This document shows, piece after piece, positions 29,101-39,982 of a stretch of DNA of 64,000 nucleotides (position 1 is the stretch's first letter; every line of letters starts with the position of its first letter). This DNA is from Pseudomonas putida. GTDB lineage: Bacteria; Pseudomonadota; Gammaproteobacteria; Pseudomonadales; Pseudomonadaceae. The notes under the pieces are model-generated. The model ran no database searches. It saw nothing but the letters and a program-made list of their open reading frames with translations, and was not told where the DNA came from. The translations under genes and the position numbers were made by a program. The stretch covers positions 5,146,001 through 5,210,000 of the forward strand of contig NZ_CP066306.1 of assembly GCF_016406145.1 (NCBI RefSeq), in the 5' to 3' direction.

Positions 29101-30072
29101 TCAGCTCAATATGGAGATGGCCCCAAGGTATTTCAAGGTGCGGGACAGATTGTCGCAGGCCAGGCTGTCGAGCCAGTGCACGTCGGACCAACCGCGCAAC
29201 CAGGTGAACTGCCGTTTGGCCAGCTGGCGAGTAGCAATGATACCGCGTTCTCGCATCTCATTCTCAGTCAGCTTGCCGTCGAGGTAGTCCCAGACCTGCC
29301 GATATCCCACTGCCCGTATAGACGGCAGCCCGGCGTGCAAGTCACTTCTGGCTCGCAGCGATCGGACCTCGTCGACGAAGCCCTGTTCCAGCATCTGCGA
29401 AAATCGTAACGCAATTCGCTGATGCAGAATGTGACGATCTGTAGGAGCAATCGCCAAACTCGCGACAGTATAGGGCAAATGCCCGCCAGCGCCTGCGTCT
29501 GCGCCGCTACTTTCCGCGAATTGACGCTGGCGATGGGCTGTCATGCTCTCGCCGCTCACCTGAAAGACCTCCAAAGCACGGATCAGGCGCTGTGGGTCGT
29601 TAGGGTGGATGCGTGCGGCAGACTCCGGGTCCACTTCGGCAAGCTGGCGGTGCAACTCGGTCAAGCCCAGCGCCTGCGCCTGGGCCTCGAGCGCGGCACG
29701 CACCGCAGCGTCGGCCGGCGGCATGTCCGCCAGACCATCGATCAATGCCTTGTAGTAGAGCATGGTGCCACCGACCAGCAGCGGGACTTTGCCGCGCGCG
29801 GTGATTTCGGCCATGGCCTGAAGGGCATCGGTGCGAAACTGCGCAGCCGAGTAGCTCTCGGCAGGGTCGCGAATATCGATAAGACGATGTGGGTGGGCAG
29901 CCAATACCTCCCTGGAGGGCTTGGCGCTGCCGATGTCCATGCCGCGGTAGACAAGGGCCGAGTCGACGCTGATCAGCTCGCACGGCAGGACCTTGGTCAG
30001 CTCGATGGCAAGGTCGGTCTTGCCGGCCGCCGTCGGGCCCATGAGGAATATCGCTGGGGGCTTGCCGCTCAT
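29101..30072 (-). CDS. miaA: tRNA dimethylallyltransferase
   Basis: A 323-residue enzyme that adds dimethylallyl to A37 of tRNAs reading UNN codons. The P-loop [14 protein letters not shown] is near the N-terminus, followed by [17 protein letters not shown] and [11 protein letters not shown]. The start MSGKPPAIF is one base after the mutL stop (TGA-C-ATG), so the genes are coupled. The open frame extends 36 codons further into mutL and is not used. Confidence 0.96.
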   Translation of the reverse strand: MSGKPPAIFLMGPTAAGKTDLAIELTKVLPCELISVDSALVYRGMDIGSAKPSREVLAAHPHRLIDIRDPAESYSAAQFRTDALQAMAEITARGKVPLLVGGTMLYYKALIDGLADMPPADAAVRAALEAQAQALGLTELHRQLAEVDPESAARIHPNDPQRLIRALEVFQVSGESMTAHRQRQFAESSGADAGAGGHLPYTVASLAIAPTDRHILHQRIALRFSQMLEQGFVDEVRSLRARSDLHAGLPSIRAVGYRQVWDYLDGKLTENEMRERGIIATRQLAKRQFTWLRGWSDVHWLDSLACDNLSRTLKYLGAISILS

Positions 30073-30073
30073 G

Positions 30074-31975
30074 TCATCGACCGCGCAGGAAAAGTTTGTC
30101 CAGGTCGTCCAGGCCCATCTGGGTCCAGGTCGGTCGGCCATGGTTGCACTGGCCGCTACGCTCGGTGTTTTCCATGTCACGCAGCAGGGCGTTCATTTCA
30201 GGAATTGCCAAGCGCCGGTTGGCACGCACGGCGCCGTGGCAGGCCATGGTACCGAGGAGTTCGTTGAGGTGCGCCTGAATGCGATCGCTGGTGCCGTACT
30301 CCATAAGGTCGGCAAGCACATCCTGGACCAGGCGGTTGGCCTCGGCCTGCTTGAGCAGGGCAGGAATCTGGCGGATCGCCAGCGTCTCGGGGCCCAGGCG
30401 CTGCAACTCAAAGCCCAGGCGCTGGAACCACTGGGCATGCTCCTCGGCGCAGTCGGCCTCGCGCTGGCTCAGCGCCAGTGACTCGGGCACCAGCAGCGGC
30501 TGGCCACTCAGGCCCTCGCTGGCCATCGCCACCTTGAGCCGTTCATACATGATCCGCTCGTGGGCTGCGTGCATGTCGACCAGCACCAGGCCGGCAGCAT
30601 TCTCGGCGAGAATGTAGATGCCTTTGAGCTGGGCCAGGGCGTACCCCAAGGGCGGGATGTCGCCCTGACTCTGCGGCAACGTCGCAGGCCCGGCAGCGTC
30701 ATCGTTCAGCGGCTTGTAGAACTCGCGGTAGACCGCCTGGGCCTCCGCAGCGGGCAACGGCTGTGATGGGCGGGGGGTGTACTGGTACTGGTAACCTGCG
30801 CCACTGCCGCCGTTGGAAATCGAATGCTGGGGCACCTGGGGCTGTTCGAGCACCGGCGAGGCCAGGCGCATCTCGCCTTGCGGGCCGAATTCGCCCGCCT
30901 GTTGCCCCGTCGGGCGCGTGATCTCGGCAGCGGCAGCAGGCGCCGACGCCAGATGGTCTTCCGGACGCACGTCGGCCAGGGCACGGTGCAGCGTGCCATA
31001 GAGAAAATCGTGAACCGAACGCCCCTCACGGAAACGCACTTCGTGCTTGGTCGGATGCACGTTGACGTCGACGCCGTTGGGCTCAAGCTCAAGGAACAGT
31101 ACGAACGTCGGGTGCCGGCCATTGAAAAGCACGTCGCGGTAGGCCTGGCGCACCGCATGGGCTACCAGCTTGTCGCGCACCGCACGGCCGTTGACGAAGA
31201 AGTACTGAAGGTCTGCCTGGCTGCGCGAGAAGGTCGGCAGGCCGACCCAGCCCCACAGGCGCAGGCCGTTACGCTCGACATCGATCGGCAGCGCCTGCTC
31301 CATGAAGCCCCCGCCACAAATGGCGCCAACACGCCGCGCACGGGCCGTTTCGTCATGCGCTTCGTGCAGGCTGAGGATGCTCTTGCCGTTGTGCCGCAGG
31401 TGGAAGGCCACATCGAAGCGGGCCAGGGCCAGGCGCCGGATGACTTCCTGCAGGTGATCGAATTCGGTCTTCTCGGCCTTGAGAAACTTGCGACGGGCCG
31501 GGGTATTGAAGAACAGGTCACGTACTTCCACCGAGGTGCCGACAGGATGCGCAGCAGGCTGCACACGCGGGGTCATGTCGCGACCTTCGGTCTCGACCTG
31601 CCAGGCTTCGCTAGCACTGGCGGTACGCGACGTCAGGGTCAGGCGCGCCACCGAGCTGATGGAGGCCAGGGCCTCGCCACGAAAGCCCAGGCTCAGGACG
31701 CCTTCGAGGTCTTCCAGTTCGCGGATCTTGCTGGTCGCGTGTCGGGCCAGGGCCAATGGCAGGTCGTCGGCGGAAATACCGCTGCCGTCGTCACGCACCC
31801 GCAACAACTTGACGCCGCCCTGCTCCACTTCGACATCGATGCGCCGGGCGCCGGAATCGAGACTGTTCTCCAGCAACTCCTTGGCCACCGAAGCCGGGCG
31901 TTCGACCACCTCACCGGCGGCAATCTGGTTGGTCAGCCGCGGACTGAGCAGCTGGATGCGCGAACCACCACTCAT
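30074..31975 (-). CDS. mutL: DNA mismatch repair protein MutL
   Basis: A 633-residue GHKL ATPase. Motifs are [23 protein letters not shown] and [16 protein letters not shown]. The C-terminal domain carries [12 protein letters not shown] (from residue ~466), matching the DQHA(X)2E(X)4E metal-binding motif of endonuclease-competent MutL proteins, with later ACHGAVRAN and CNHGRPTW segments. The protein is therefore probably a nicking MutL, consistent with the lack of MutH in Pseudomonas. The linker (about 340-440) is Gln/Pro-rich. It overlaps the amiB stop by 4 bases. Confidence 0.97.
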   Translation of the reverse strand: MSGGSRIQLLSPRLTNQIAAGEVVERPASVAKELLENSLDSGARRIDVEVEQGGVKLLRVRDDGSGISADDLPLALARHATSKIRELEDLEGVLSLGFRGEALASISSVARLTLTSRTASASEAWQVETEGRDMTPRVQPAAHPVGTSVEVRDLFFNTPARRKFLKAEKTEFDHLQEVIRRLALARFDVAFHLRHNGKSILSLHEAHDETARARRVGAICGGGFMEQALPIDVERNGLRLWGWVGLPTFSRSQADLQYFFVNGRAVRDKLVAHAVRQAYRDVLFNGRHPTFVLFLELEPNGVDVNVHPTKHEVRFREGRSVHDFLYGTLHRALADVRPEDHLASAPAAAAEITRPTGQQAGEFGPQGEMRLASPVLEQPQVPQHSISNGGSGAGYQYQYTPRPSQPLPAAEAQAVYREFYKPLNDDAAGPATLPQSQGDIPPLGYALAQLKGIYILAENAAGLVLVDMHAAHERIMYERLKVAMASEGLSGQPLLVPESLALSQREADCAEEHAQWFQRLGFELQRLGPETLAIRQIPALLKQAEANRLVQDVLADLMEYGTSDRIQAHLNELLGTMACHGAVRANRRLAIPEMNALLRDMENTERSGQCNHGRPTWTQMGLDDLDKLFLRGR

Positions 31976-33405
31976 TGCTGCGAGGCCAGGGTCGTTGAGG
32001 GAATATTGAGGTGCTGGCCGACCTTCAGCTCATCGCTCTTGAGGCTGTTGGTGCTGCGCAGGCTAGCCACGCTGACCTGATAGCGCACGGCAAGCATCGC
32101 CAGGGTCTCGCCCGGGCGTACCGTGTGTTCACGTGGCCCTTGGGCGATCTTGCCGCTATCGCGCATCCAGGCGATGTAAGTACCAGGCGGCGGGTTCTGC
32201 TGGAAGTATTGGCGCACACCGGTATGGATCGAGCGGGCCAGTGCCTGCTGATGGCTGCGCGTTGCCAGTTTGGCGGCTTCGTTGTTGTTGGAGATGAACC
32301 CCGTTTCGACCAGGATCGACGGGATGTCAGGCGACTTCAGTACCATGAAACCAGCTTGCTCCACGCGCTGCTTGTGCAGCGAAGTGATGCGCCCCATGTT
32401 GCCCAGCACTTTTTGCCCGACGTTGAGGCTGGAACTGAGCGTTGCGGTCATCGACAAGTCGAGCAACACGCCTGCGAGCATGCGGTCTTTGTCGTCGAGG
32501 CTGACGTTACCAGCACCACCGATCAGGTCGGAGCGGTTTTCCGCGTCGGCCAGCCAGCGGGCGGTCTCGGAAGTGGCGCCACGGTCGGACAGGGCGAACA
32601 CCGAGGCGCCAAAGGCGGCCCGCGACGGTGCAGCGTCAGCGTGGATCGAGATGAACAGGTCAGCACCTTTCTTGCGGGCAATCTCGGTACGTTTGCGCAG
32701 CGGAATGAAGTAGTCACCGGTGCGGGTCAGTTCGGCACGGTAGCCCTTCTCGGTATTGATCTGACGCTGCAGCTCCTTGGCGATTTGCAGCACGATGTCT
32801 TTCTCATGCTGGCCACGCGACCCCGACGCACCCGGATCCTCACCGCCATGACCGGCGTCGATGGCGACCACGATGTCGCGCTTGCCGCTGGGTACAGGTG
32901 GCAGTTTGATCGCCGGCTGGGCCGGGCTTACCGGCACCGCTGGGGTGGTCGCCGGGGTTTGCACAGGCGTTGGCGGTGCAGCAGGCGCCGTGGCGGCGAT
33001 GGCATCGGCTTCCTGGTCATACAGGTCGACCACCAGACGGTTGCCGTACTGGGCGTTGGGTGCCAGGGTGAAGCTTTTGGGCGTGACCGACTTTTTCAGG
33101 TCGACCACCACGCGCAGATCGGTAGGCGTACGTTGGGCGGAGCGCACGCTGCTGATCGGCGTGTTCGAGGTGGAAACGTTCAGCGGCGCGCCCAGCGTCG
33201 CGCCATTGATATCGATGACCAGGCGATCGGGTGCGCTGAGGGTGAAGACGCTATGCTGCACGGGGCCAGACAGGTCGAAGACCAGCCGCGTGTTGTCCGG
33301 CGCGCGCCACAGGCGCATGCTCTTGACTTGAGTGACGGCCAGAGCGTCAACAGTCACCGCTGTCAGCAGCAGACCAACGACAGCGACCAGTGCGCGTATG
33401 CGCAT
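31972..33405 (-). CDS. amiB: N-acetylmuramoyl-L-alanine amidase (AMIN, Amidase_3, LysM)
   Basis: A 477-residue periplasmic cell-separation amidase. It has a signal peptide (about 1-23), an AMIN domain ([20 protein letters not shown]), a Pro/Ala linker, a zinc amidase domain with [25 protein letters not shown] and [16 protein letters not shown], and a C-terminal LysM ([16 protein letters not shown]). The AMIN and LysM domains place it at the septal peptidoglycan. It starts 11 bases after the tsaE stop and overlaps mutL. Confidence 0.95.
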   Translation of the reverse strand: MRIRALVAVVGLLLTAVTVDALAVTQVKSMRLWRAPDNTRLVFDLSGPVQHSVFTLSAPDRLVIDINGATLGAPLNVSTSNTPISSVRSAQRTPTDLRVVVDLKKSVTPKSFTLAPNAQYGNRLVVDLYDQEADAIAATAPAAPPTPVQTPATTPAVPVSPAQPAIKLPPVPSGKRDIVVAIDAGHGGEDPGASGSRGQHEKDIVLQIAKELQRQINTEKGYRAELTRTGDYFIPLRKRTEIARKKGADLFISIHADAAPSRAAFGASVFALSDRGATSETARWLADAENRSDLIGGAGNVSLDDKDRMLAGVLLDLSMTATLSSSLNVGQKVLGNMGRITSLHKQRVEQAGFMVLKSPDIPSILVETGFISNNNEAAKLATRSHQQALARSIHTGVRQYFQQNPPPGTYIAWMRDSGKIAQGPREHTVRPGETLAMLAVRYQVSVASLRSTNSLKSDELKVGQHLNIPSTTLASQQ

Positions 33406-33416
33406 ACCTACCCCAC

Positions 33417-33890
33417 TTACTGTTTATAGTGTTTGGCCAGCGCAGTGCACCAGGCCTCGCCGCGAGCCCCCTGCGGCGAAAGGATCAGCGAGCGTCCGCC
33501 CGCTTGGGGGCTTATGGTAATGGTCAGGTCAGGCTTTGGCAAAACGCCCGCACCCTTTTCTGGCCACTCGAACAGGCACAGCGGGTCACCCTCGAAGTAG
33601 TCGCGAATGCCCATGAATTCCAGTTCCTCCGGATCGACCAGGCGATACAGGTCGAAATGGAAGGCGCGTACGTCACCGATCTCGTAGGGTTCAACCACGG
33701 TGAAGGTCGGGCTTTTCACTGCACCAGTATGGCCCAAGCCACGAATAAGGCCACGGGACAGCGTAGTCTTGCCCGCACCCAGGTCGCCCTCAAGAAAGAT
33801 GATGCCGCGACCGCCGGTCACCTCGGCCAGTGATGCACCGAATTTGACCGTGGCCTCTTCATCGGCCAGAAACAGGGTTATGCCAGACAC
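33417..33890 (-). CDS. tsaE: tRNA threonylcarbamoyladenosine ATPase TsaE
   Basis: A 157-residue P-loop protein with Walker A GDLGAGKTTLSRGL. TsaE works with TsaB, TsaC and TsaD to make t6A at position 37 of ANN-decoding tRNAs. The start overlaps the end of nnrD by 13 bases. Confidence 0.95.
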   Translation of the reverse strand: MSGITLFLADEEATVKFGASLAEVTGGRGIIFLEGDLGAGKTTLSRGLIRGLGHTGAVKSPTFTVVEPYEIGDVRAFHFDLYRLVDPEELEFMGIRDYFEGDPLCLFEWPEKGAGVLPKPDLTITISPQAGGRSLILSPQGARGEAWCTALAKHYKQ

Positions 33891-34738
33891 GCAGAATGCT
33901 CCTCCAACAACTCACGAATGACCGGCGCCAGATCACTGGCTGCCAGGCCTCTACCTTTCACACCCAACCGCTCGCCGGCACACGCGTGCAACCACACCCC
34001 AAGACCTGCGGCGCGCCAGGCATCCAGCCCTTGGGCCAATAATGCGGCCAGCACACCCGTCAGCACGTCACCCAAGCCCGCCCCCGCCATTGCCGGATGC
34101 CCGCGCTGACACAGCGCCAACTGCCCCGCCGGATCCGCGACCAGAGTACCGGCCCCCTTGAGCACACAAACACTGGCATAGCGGCGCGCCAGCTTGCGAG
34201 CGGCGCCTGGGCGATCGGCCTGCACAGCCTCGGTGGAAATGCCCAGCAAACGTGCGGCCTCCCCAGGATGCGGGGTAAGAATGCTGCCACTGGGCAATGC
34301 CAGAGGCGTGCGCGCCAGCAGGTTGAGTGCATCGGCATCCCATACCTGCGGCCGCTCGGCATTGGCAACAGCCGACAGCAGGCTGCGCCCCCAGGCGGCC
34401 TGGCCCAGCCCTGGACCGACCACCAGCACCGAAGCGCGCTCCAGTACCCCCATCAGCTGGTTGGCCGAATCGACCCCCAGGCACATGGTTTCGGGCAAGC
34501 GGGCAAGGCTTGCGGCCACGTGATCGGGGCGAGTCGCCATGCTGACCAGCCCAGCGCCGCAACGCAGCGCGGCTTCGGCGCTCAGCAGCACTGCGCCACC
34601 GGTACCGAGGTCGCCACCCACCACCAGCACGTGGCCGAAGTCACCTTTGTGGGCGTGCGGACGCCTGGCGGGCAGGCGCGTGACGGTCACGCTGCTTAGC
34701 AGTAGCGGGGCATGGCTTTGGTGTTTGGTCTGCGGCAT
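33878..34738 (-). CDS. nnrD: ADP-dependent NAD(P)H-hydrate dehydratase
   Basis: A 286-residue ribokinase-like enzyme that repairs hydrated NAD(P)H. It contains VVGGDLGTGGAVLL, GPGLGQ, DADALN, LTPHPGEAARL and GAGLGDVLTG. The N-terminal epimerase half of the bifunctional Nnr enzymes is absent, so this is the stand-alone dehydratase. The start MPQTKHQSHAP is the one that gives a normal length; the frame is open 27 codons further. It is divergent from queG with 65 bases between the starts. Confidence 0.92.
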   Translation of the reverse strand: MPQTKHQSHAPLLLSSVTVTRLPARRPHAHKGDFGHVLVVGGDLGTGGAVLLSAEAALRCGAGLVSMATRPDHVAASLARLPETMCLGVDSANQLMGVLERASVLVVGPGLGQAAWGRSLLSAVANAERPQVWDADALNLLARTPLALPSGSILTPHPGEAARLLGISTEAVQADRPGAARKLARRYASVCVLKGAGTLVADPAGQLALCQRGHPAMAGAGLGDVLTGVLAALLAQGLDAWRAAGLGVWLHACAGERLGVKGRGLAASDLAPVIRELLEEHSACLA

Positions 34739-34803
34739 GGGGTCAAAGGCTCCAATGTCTGGCAGAATTATACGCACCTGAGCCTGTATTGCCTTGCCCA
34801 TCC

Positions 34804-35868
34804 ATGTCCGCTTGCACACTTGACCTCGCCGCCCTGGCCCAATCGATCAAAAATTGGGGCCGTGAACTCGGTTTTGCCCACGTCGGCATCGCCGGTGTGG
34901 ACCTTGGCGAGCACGAACAGCACCTGCAGCGCTGGCTCGACGCCGGCTACCAGGGCGAGATGGAATACCTGGCCGCCCACGATGGCAAGCGCGCCCACCC
35001 CGACCAGTTGATCCCAGGCACCGTACGAGTGATTTCGCTGCGCATGGACTACCTGCCCGGCGACACGCAGATGGCGCAGCGCCTGGCCCAGCCTGAAAAA
35101 GCTTACGTATCACGCTACGCCCTAGGCCGCGATTACCACAAGCTGGTGCGCAAACGCGTGCAGCACCTGGCCGATCGCATCCAGGAAGACATCGGTCCGT
35201 TCGGCTACCGGGCGTTCGTAGACAGCGCCCCGGTACTGGAAAAGGCCATCGCCGAACAGGCAGGCCTGGGATGGATCGGCAAGAACACCCTGCTACTCAA
35301 TCGCAAGGCTGGGAGCTACTTTTTCCTGGCCGAGCTGTTTGTCGACTTGCCGCTGCCGGTGGACGAGGCGCATACCAGCGAGCATTGCGGACGCTGCCAG
35401 GCGTGCCTGGACATCTGCCCGACCAAGGCCTTTGTCGGGCCCTATGTGCTGGATGCCAGGCGCTGCATTTCTTACCTGACCATCGAGTTGAAGGGCGCCA
35501 TCCCCGTGGAGTTGCGCTCGATGATGGGCAATCGGGTGTTCGGTTGCGATGACTGCCAGATCGTCTGCCCGTGGAATCGTTTTGCACGTCCAACCCAGGA
35601 AAACGACTTCCAGCCCAGGCATGGCCTGGAGAATGCCGAGCTGGCCGAGATGTTCCTGTGGGATGAAAAGACTTTTCTACGCAAGACCGAGGGTGGGCCT
35701 TTGCGGCGCGCCGGGTATGAGCGCTGGCTACGCAACCTGGCGGTGGGCCTGGGCAATGCACCGTCGACGATTCCGGTGCTGGAAGCCTTGAAGGCGCGCC
35801 GGGAAGACCCGTCGGAGCTGGTGCGTGAGCATGTGGAGTGGGCGCTGGCGCGGCATGGCATTCCATAG
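34804..35868 (+). CDS. queG: epoxyqueuosine reductase QueG
   Basis: A 354-residue cobalamin and iron-sulfur enzyme that makes queuosine in tRNA from epoxyqueuosine, the last step of the pathway. Two 4Fe-4S clusters are visible in CGRCQACLDICPTKAF and CDDCQIVCPWN. The N-terminal domain contains LGRDYHKLVRKRVQ and EKAIAEQAGLGWIGKNT. The ATG at 34804 is chosen over a TTG at 34789. Monocistronic. Confidence 0.96.
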   Translation: MSACTLDLAALAQSIKNWGRELGFAHVGIAGVDLGEHEQHLQRWLDAGYQGEMEYLAAHDGKRAHPDQLIPGTVRVISLRMDYLPGDTQMAQRLAQPEKAYVSRYALGRDYHKLVRKRVQHLADRIQEDIGPFGYRAFVDSAPVLEKAIAEQAGLGWIGKNTLLLNRKAGSYFFLAELFVDLPLPVDEAHTSEHCGRCQACLDICPTKAFVGPYVLDARRCISYLTIELKGAIPVELRSMMGNRVFGCDDCQIVCPWNRFARPTQENDFQPRHGLENAELAEMFLWDEKTFLRKTEGGPLRRAGYERWLRNLAVGLGNAPSTIPVLEALKARREDPSELVREHVEWALARHGIP

Positions 35869-35896
35869 CAGGGGCCGCCAAGCAGCCCCTGAGGTT

Positions 35897-36508
35897 TCAC
35901 TGCTGGTCGTTGTAGTGAAACTTCGGCATTTCCCAATGGAAGCGGATCGCCAATAGCCGCACCAGGAACCCACCAAACAAGGTCAGCAGCATGGCCTGCT
36001 CTGCCGGCACCTTGAAATACACACAGCCCAGGTAAAACCACGCCGCGGCAAAAGACACGCTGGCATACAGTTCACGCCGGAACACCAGCGGGATGTCGTT
36101 ACAGAAAATATCCCGAAGGATCCCGCCGAATACCCCTGTAATGACACCGCTGATCGACGCCACCAACATGCCCTGCCCCATCTCAAGCGCAGTCATGCAG
36201 CCAATCAGGGTGAAGGCCACCAGCCCCAAGGCATCCAGCACCAGAAACAGTGACCGCAGGCGGCGCATCATCGGTGCGATGAAAATCGTCAGCAGCGCGG
36301 CAAAGCTGGTGAGCACCAGGTATTCCGGATGCTTCACCCAGGTCAGTGGGTAATGCCCGAGCAGAACATCACGCACAGAGCCACCACCCAGGGCAGTCAC
36401 ACAGGCGATCAGTACCACGCCAAACCAGTCCATGCCCCGGCGCCCGGCAGACAGGGCGCCGGTCATGGCTTCGGCGGTGATGGCGATAAGGTAGAGCATC
36501 AACAACAT
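35897..36508 (-). CDS. TRIC-type trimeric cation channel family membrane protein (UPF0126)
   Basis: A 203-residue protein with seven hydrophobic segments in two repeats. The glycine-rich signatures are GGGSVRDVLLGHYPLTWVKHP and GVFGGILRDIFCNDIPLVFRRE, one per repeat, as in YadS/YicG. The family has been linked to potassium or other cation permeation. The role here is unknown. It is convergent with queG and 93 bases downstream of orn. Confidence 0.9.
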   Translation of the reverse strand: MLLMLYLIAITAEAMTGALSAGRRGMDWFGVVLIACVTALGGGSVRDVLLGHYPLTWVKHPEYLVLTSFAALLTIFIAPMMRRLRSLFLVLDALGLVAFTLIGCMTALEMGQGMLVASISGVITGVFGGILRDIFCNDIPLVFRRELYASVSFAAAWFYLGCVYFKVPAEQAMLLTLFGGFLVRLLAIRFHWEMPKFHYNDQQ

Positions 36509-36601
36509 GGCGCAGGTCCGTGCGGGAAAGGCGCGCAGTCTAACCAGTTGCCCAAGGCACCAAAAGAGGGCGCACGCACATTCTATGCGCCCTTGTTCGA
36601 C

Positions 36602-37144
36602 TCACACCTTGATGAAGTGCGTACGGTAGTGGCGCAGTTCGGCGATAGACTCGCGGATATCGTCCAGCGCCAAGTGGGTGCTGCCCTTCTTGAAGCTGTC
36701 CCGCACGTCCGGTGCCCAGCGCGCAGCAAGCTCCTTCACGGTGGAGACATCAAGGTTGCGGTAGTGGAAGTAGTTTTCCAGGCTGCGCATATGGCGATAG
36801 AGGAAGCGGCGGTCCTGGCAGATGCTGTTGCCACAGATTGGCGACTTGCCTTTGGGAACCCATTGTTCCAGGAAGGCGATGGTCTGCGCTTCGGCCTCGG
36901 CCATGCTGACCTTGCTTTCGCGTACACGCTGGGTCAGCCCCGAGCCACCATGGGTGCGGGTATTCCACTCATCCATGCGCGCCAGCACTTCGTCACTGTG
37001 GTGGATGGCTATCACCGGCCCTTCGGCCAGCGTGTTCAGCTCGCTGTCGGTGACGATGGTGGCCATCTCGATGATGACGTCGCTGTCCGGATCCAGGCCG
37101 GTCATTTCCAGATCGATCCAGATCAGGTTCTGTGGGTTCTGCAT
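36602..37144 (-). CDS. orn: oligoribonuclease
   Basis: A 180-residue DEDDh 3'-5' exonuclease that degrades 2-mers, including pGpG from cyclic-di-GMP breakdown. The catalytic residues lie in [14 protein letters not shown] (Asp, Glu), ICQDRRFL (Asp) and HLALDDI (His, Asp). The length is standard. It is divergent from rsgA with 160 bases between starts. Confidence 0.97.
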   Translation of the reverse strand: MQNPQNLIWIDLEMTGLDPDSDVIIEMATIVTDSELNTLAEGPVIAIHHSDEVLARMDEWNTRTHGGSGLTQRVRESKVSMAEAEAQTIAFLEQWVPKGKSPICGNSICQDRRFLYRHMRSLENYFHYRNLDVSTVKELAARWAPDVRDSFKKGSTHLALDDIRESIAELRHYRTHFIKV

Positions 37145-37304
37145 GAAGGGCTCCTCGTATAGGCCGTCATATTAGCCTAGCGGCATAGCCCCGCGCATTC
37201 CCGGCGCAAAGGTAACCAGAATGGTCCGCCACCCGTCGTGCTAAACTGCCTGCCGCTTTCAATGCCCCACTACGGCTCTCTCACGCAACTCGCACGGAAC
37301 AATA

Positions 37305-38336
37305 ATGGCCAAACGCCAACTCAATCGCCGCCAAAACTGGCGTATCGAAAAGATCCAGAACGAACGCGCCGCTCGCGCCGCCAAACGCGAGCAGCATGCG
37401 CTGCAGGAGCTGGAAGGTGGCGACCTGGGGCCGGAGCAACTGGGTCTGGTGATCGCTCACTTCGGTGTGCAGGTCGAGGTGGAGGCCCAGGACGGCGAGT
37501 TTGCAGGCCAGGTATTCCGCTGCCACCTGCGCGCTAACCTGCCGGCGCTGGTCACCGGTGACCGCGTGGTCTGGCGTGCCGGCAACCAGGGCATTGGCGT
37601 AATCGTCGCGCAGATGCCGCGCAGCACCGAGCTGTGCCGGCCCAACAATCACGGTCAGCTCAAGCCGGTTGCCGCCAACGTCGACCTCATCGTGATCGTC
37701 TTCGCACCAGCGCCCGAGCCGCACCCGAATCTGATCGACCGTTACCTGGTCGCTGCCGAGCACGCGGGCATCCGCCCACTGCTGCTACTGAACAAAGCCG
37801 ACCTGATCAACGACGAGAACGGCCCGGCCCTGCATGCCTTGCTCGAGGTATACCGCGACCTAGGCTACCCGTTGCTGGAGGTCTCCGCCCACCATGGTGA
37901 CGGCATGCAGCGCCTGCAGCAGATGCTGGACGGCCATATCAGCGTGTTCGTCGGGCAGTCGGGTGTGGGCAAGTCATCTCTGGTCAACAGCCTGCTGCCT
38001 GCTGCCGACACCCGGGTCGGTGACCTGTCCGAATGGTCGGGCCAAGGCACCCACACCACCACCACCGCGCGCCTTTACCACTTCCCCAATGGCGGCGACC
38101 TGATCGACTCGCCAGGCATCCGAGAGTTCGGCCTTGGCCATGTCAGTCGTGATGATGTGGAGGATGGCTTCATCGAGTTCCGCGACCTGTTCGGCACCTG
38201 CCGCTTTCGCGATTGCAAGCATGATCGCGAGCCAGGCTGTGCGCTGCTCGAGGCACTGGAAGACGGCCGTATAAAGCAGCAGCGCATGAACAGCTACCGC
38301 TCGATCATTGCCAGCCTGCCGGAAGACAGCTACTGA
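37305..38336 (+). CDS. rsgA: ribosome small subunit-dependent GTPase RsgA
   Basis: A 343-residue circularly permuted GTPase that matures the 30S subunit. In order: a basic N-terminus ([10 protein letters not shown]), an OB domain, G4 LLLNKADL, G1 [17 protein letters not shown]3 DSPGIREF, and the C-terminal zinc domain [15 protein letters not shown]. All are intact. It stands alone. Confidence 0.96.
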
Positions 38337-38450
38337 TTAGTAGGAAATATTACCAGGGCGCGTAGGACTCTTCCGGTTTTGCCGTCATCTATTGCCCCGC
38401 CTGCAGCTTTCCCTGATGGTCATGACTTCCTATCAGGGAGGGCAACCGCG

Positions 38451-38930
38451 ATGCCGGTTTTAATCACTTACCGCCACGAAGAGCGGCTTGACGCCTTTAT
38501 CCTCAATGAACGCCTGCTGCTCGAAAGCATTCCTGCGCAGTTGGTCCTGTTCGACTGTCAAGGGCAGACCCGCGAAGATCTGTATGGCAGCTTCTGCCGA
38601 AACATGAGCGATGCAACCCACTGGATTGGCCTTCTGTCCGAATGGGCCGCCGCCGACTGGTGGACACCCTGGCTGCTGGGGGCTGCAGTCATGAGCAGCC
38701 GACGTGTAAGCTTTTATCAAAGAAACGGCGGCACTCTACCTGAGTGTTTTGGCAGATGGCCGGTAATGCGTGAGCGCAGGCACATCGACCTGTTTGTGCG
38801 GGCCTATCACGATGAGTGCACATTCACCCGTGCCATGACGCTGCCGCCGGGTCGCGGAAGCTGTGCCGACAGGGACAATGCTGACTTCTTTCATGCGGAT
38901 CTGAAGGCCAAGATCCGGCGAGGGTTCTGA
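38451..38930 (+). CDS. small protein with possible degenerate TIR-like fold
   Basis: A 159-residue soluble protein with a good ribosome site (GGGAGG, 8 bases before the ATG). The layout resembles bacterial TIR-like proteins: N-terminal VLITYRHEERLDAF, a middle REDLYGSFCRNMSDATHWIGLLSEW, then ADWWTPWLLGAAVMSSRRVSFY and LPECFGRWPVMRERRHIDLFVRAYHDE. Where TIR NADases have a Glu after the W-x-x motif, this protein has WLLGA, so catalysis by that residue is unlikely. The family assignment is inference from pattern. It is flanked by rsgA and motB, with no defence genes nearby. Confidence 0.6.
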   Translation: MPVLITYRHEERLDAFILNERLLLESIPAQLVLFDCQGQTREDLYGSFCRNMSDATHWIGLLSEWAAADWWTPWLLGAAVMSSRRVSFYQRNGGTLPECFGRWPVMRERRHIDLFVRAYHDECTFTRAMTLPPGRGSCADRDNADFFHADLKAKIRRGF

Positions 38931-38959
38931 TGCATAGGGGCCGCTGGGCGCCCCCTGCG

Positions 38960-39979
38960 TCACTGGTCGTTGGGCTCGTCCATCCTCAAGGTGCCTTCCT
39001 CGAAGATGTTCAGCTTCTGGCGCAGTTCACGCGGCTGCATCGGTGCATCCTGCGCAGCAGGTGCCGCCGAAGCATCAGGCGCCGCGCTGGCAGGCGGCGC
39101 TGGCTGGCTTGGCTGTGCAGGCGACGTACCCTGCTCACCCTCAATGTTGCGCTGGGCCTTCTTGGTCAGGACGATGATGTCGATACGGCGGTTTACCGGG
39201 TTGAACGGGTCTTTGCGATCGAACAGCGAAGACGAGGCATAACCCACCACCCGCGCGACCTGGTCATCCGGATAGCCACCGGCAACCAGCGCACGCCGTG
39301 CGGCATTGGCGCGATTGGCCGACAGCTCCCAGTTGCCGAACTCGCTGCTGCCCGAATAAGGCTTGGCATCGGTGTGGCCACTGACACTGATCTTGTTCGG
39401 CACCGCCTTGATGGTGTCGGCCATAGCCAGCAGAATGTCCTCGAAATACGGCTGCAGGCGGGCGCTACCGATGTCGAACATCGGCCGGTTCTCGGCATCC
39501 ATGATCTGGATGCGCAAGCCGTCCTGAGTGATCTCGAAGAGAATCTGGTCCTTGAACTTCTGCAGCTGCGGGTTTTCCTCGACCTTGTTCTGCAGCTCCT
39601 GCAACAGCAGTTCGAGGCGTTCTCGCTCAACCTGTTCAGCCATGGTCTCGACCTGGTCCTTGTCCAACTGGATGCTGGTATCGGGCGTAGGCTCGGACTT
39701 CTCTTCCGGGTTGATGGTCTTTTCCGGCGCAAGCTGGGGCGAGCCGCCAAGGTCGATCACATAAGGCGTACCGCTCTCGGAGAAACCGATCGGGTCCTTG
39801 AAGTAGCCGGCAATGGCGATCTTCTGCTCGGGCGTGGCGGTGGACAGCAGCCACAACACCAGGAAGAACGCCATCATCGCCGTGGCGAAGTCAGCGAAAG
39901 CGATCTTCCAGGCGCCGCCATGGTGGCCACCACCGTAGCGCTTGACGCGCTTGATGATTATCGGCTGATTGTTTTCCAT
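38960..39979 (-). CDS. motB: flagellar motor stator protein MotB
   Basis: A 339-residue peptidoglycan-binding stator subunit. The single membrane helix (about 26-46) contains the proton-binding Asp30 in AFADFATAM. After the plug and a Glu-rich linker comes the OmpA-like domain with SVSGHTDAKPYSG and NWELSANRANAARRAL. The C-terminus is Ala/Pro/Gln-rich. It starts 3 bases after motA. Confidence 0.96.
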   Translation of the reverse strand: MENNQPIIIKRVKRYGGGHHGGAWKIAFADFATAMMAFFLVLWLLSTATPEQKIAIAGYFKDPIGFSESGTPYVIDLGGSPQLAPEKTINPEEKSEPTPDTSIQLDKDQVETMAEQVERERLELLLQELQNKVEENPQLQKFKDQILFEITQDGLRIQIMDAENRPMFDIGSARLQPYFEDILLAMADTIKAVPNKISVSGHTDAKPYSGSSEFGNWELSANRANAARRALVAGGYPDDQVARVVGYASSSLFDRKDPFNPVNRRIDIIVLTKKAQRNIEGEQGTSPAQPSQPAPPASAAPDASAAPAAQDAPMQPRELRQKLNIFEEGTLRMDEPNDQ

Positions 39980-39982
39980 GAC

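Noticed and set aside
34789..34803. TTG start at 34789 for queG
   Set aside because: The ATG at 34804 gives the usual QueG N-terminus; the earlier TTG adds five unsupported residues.
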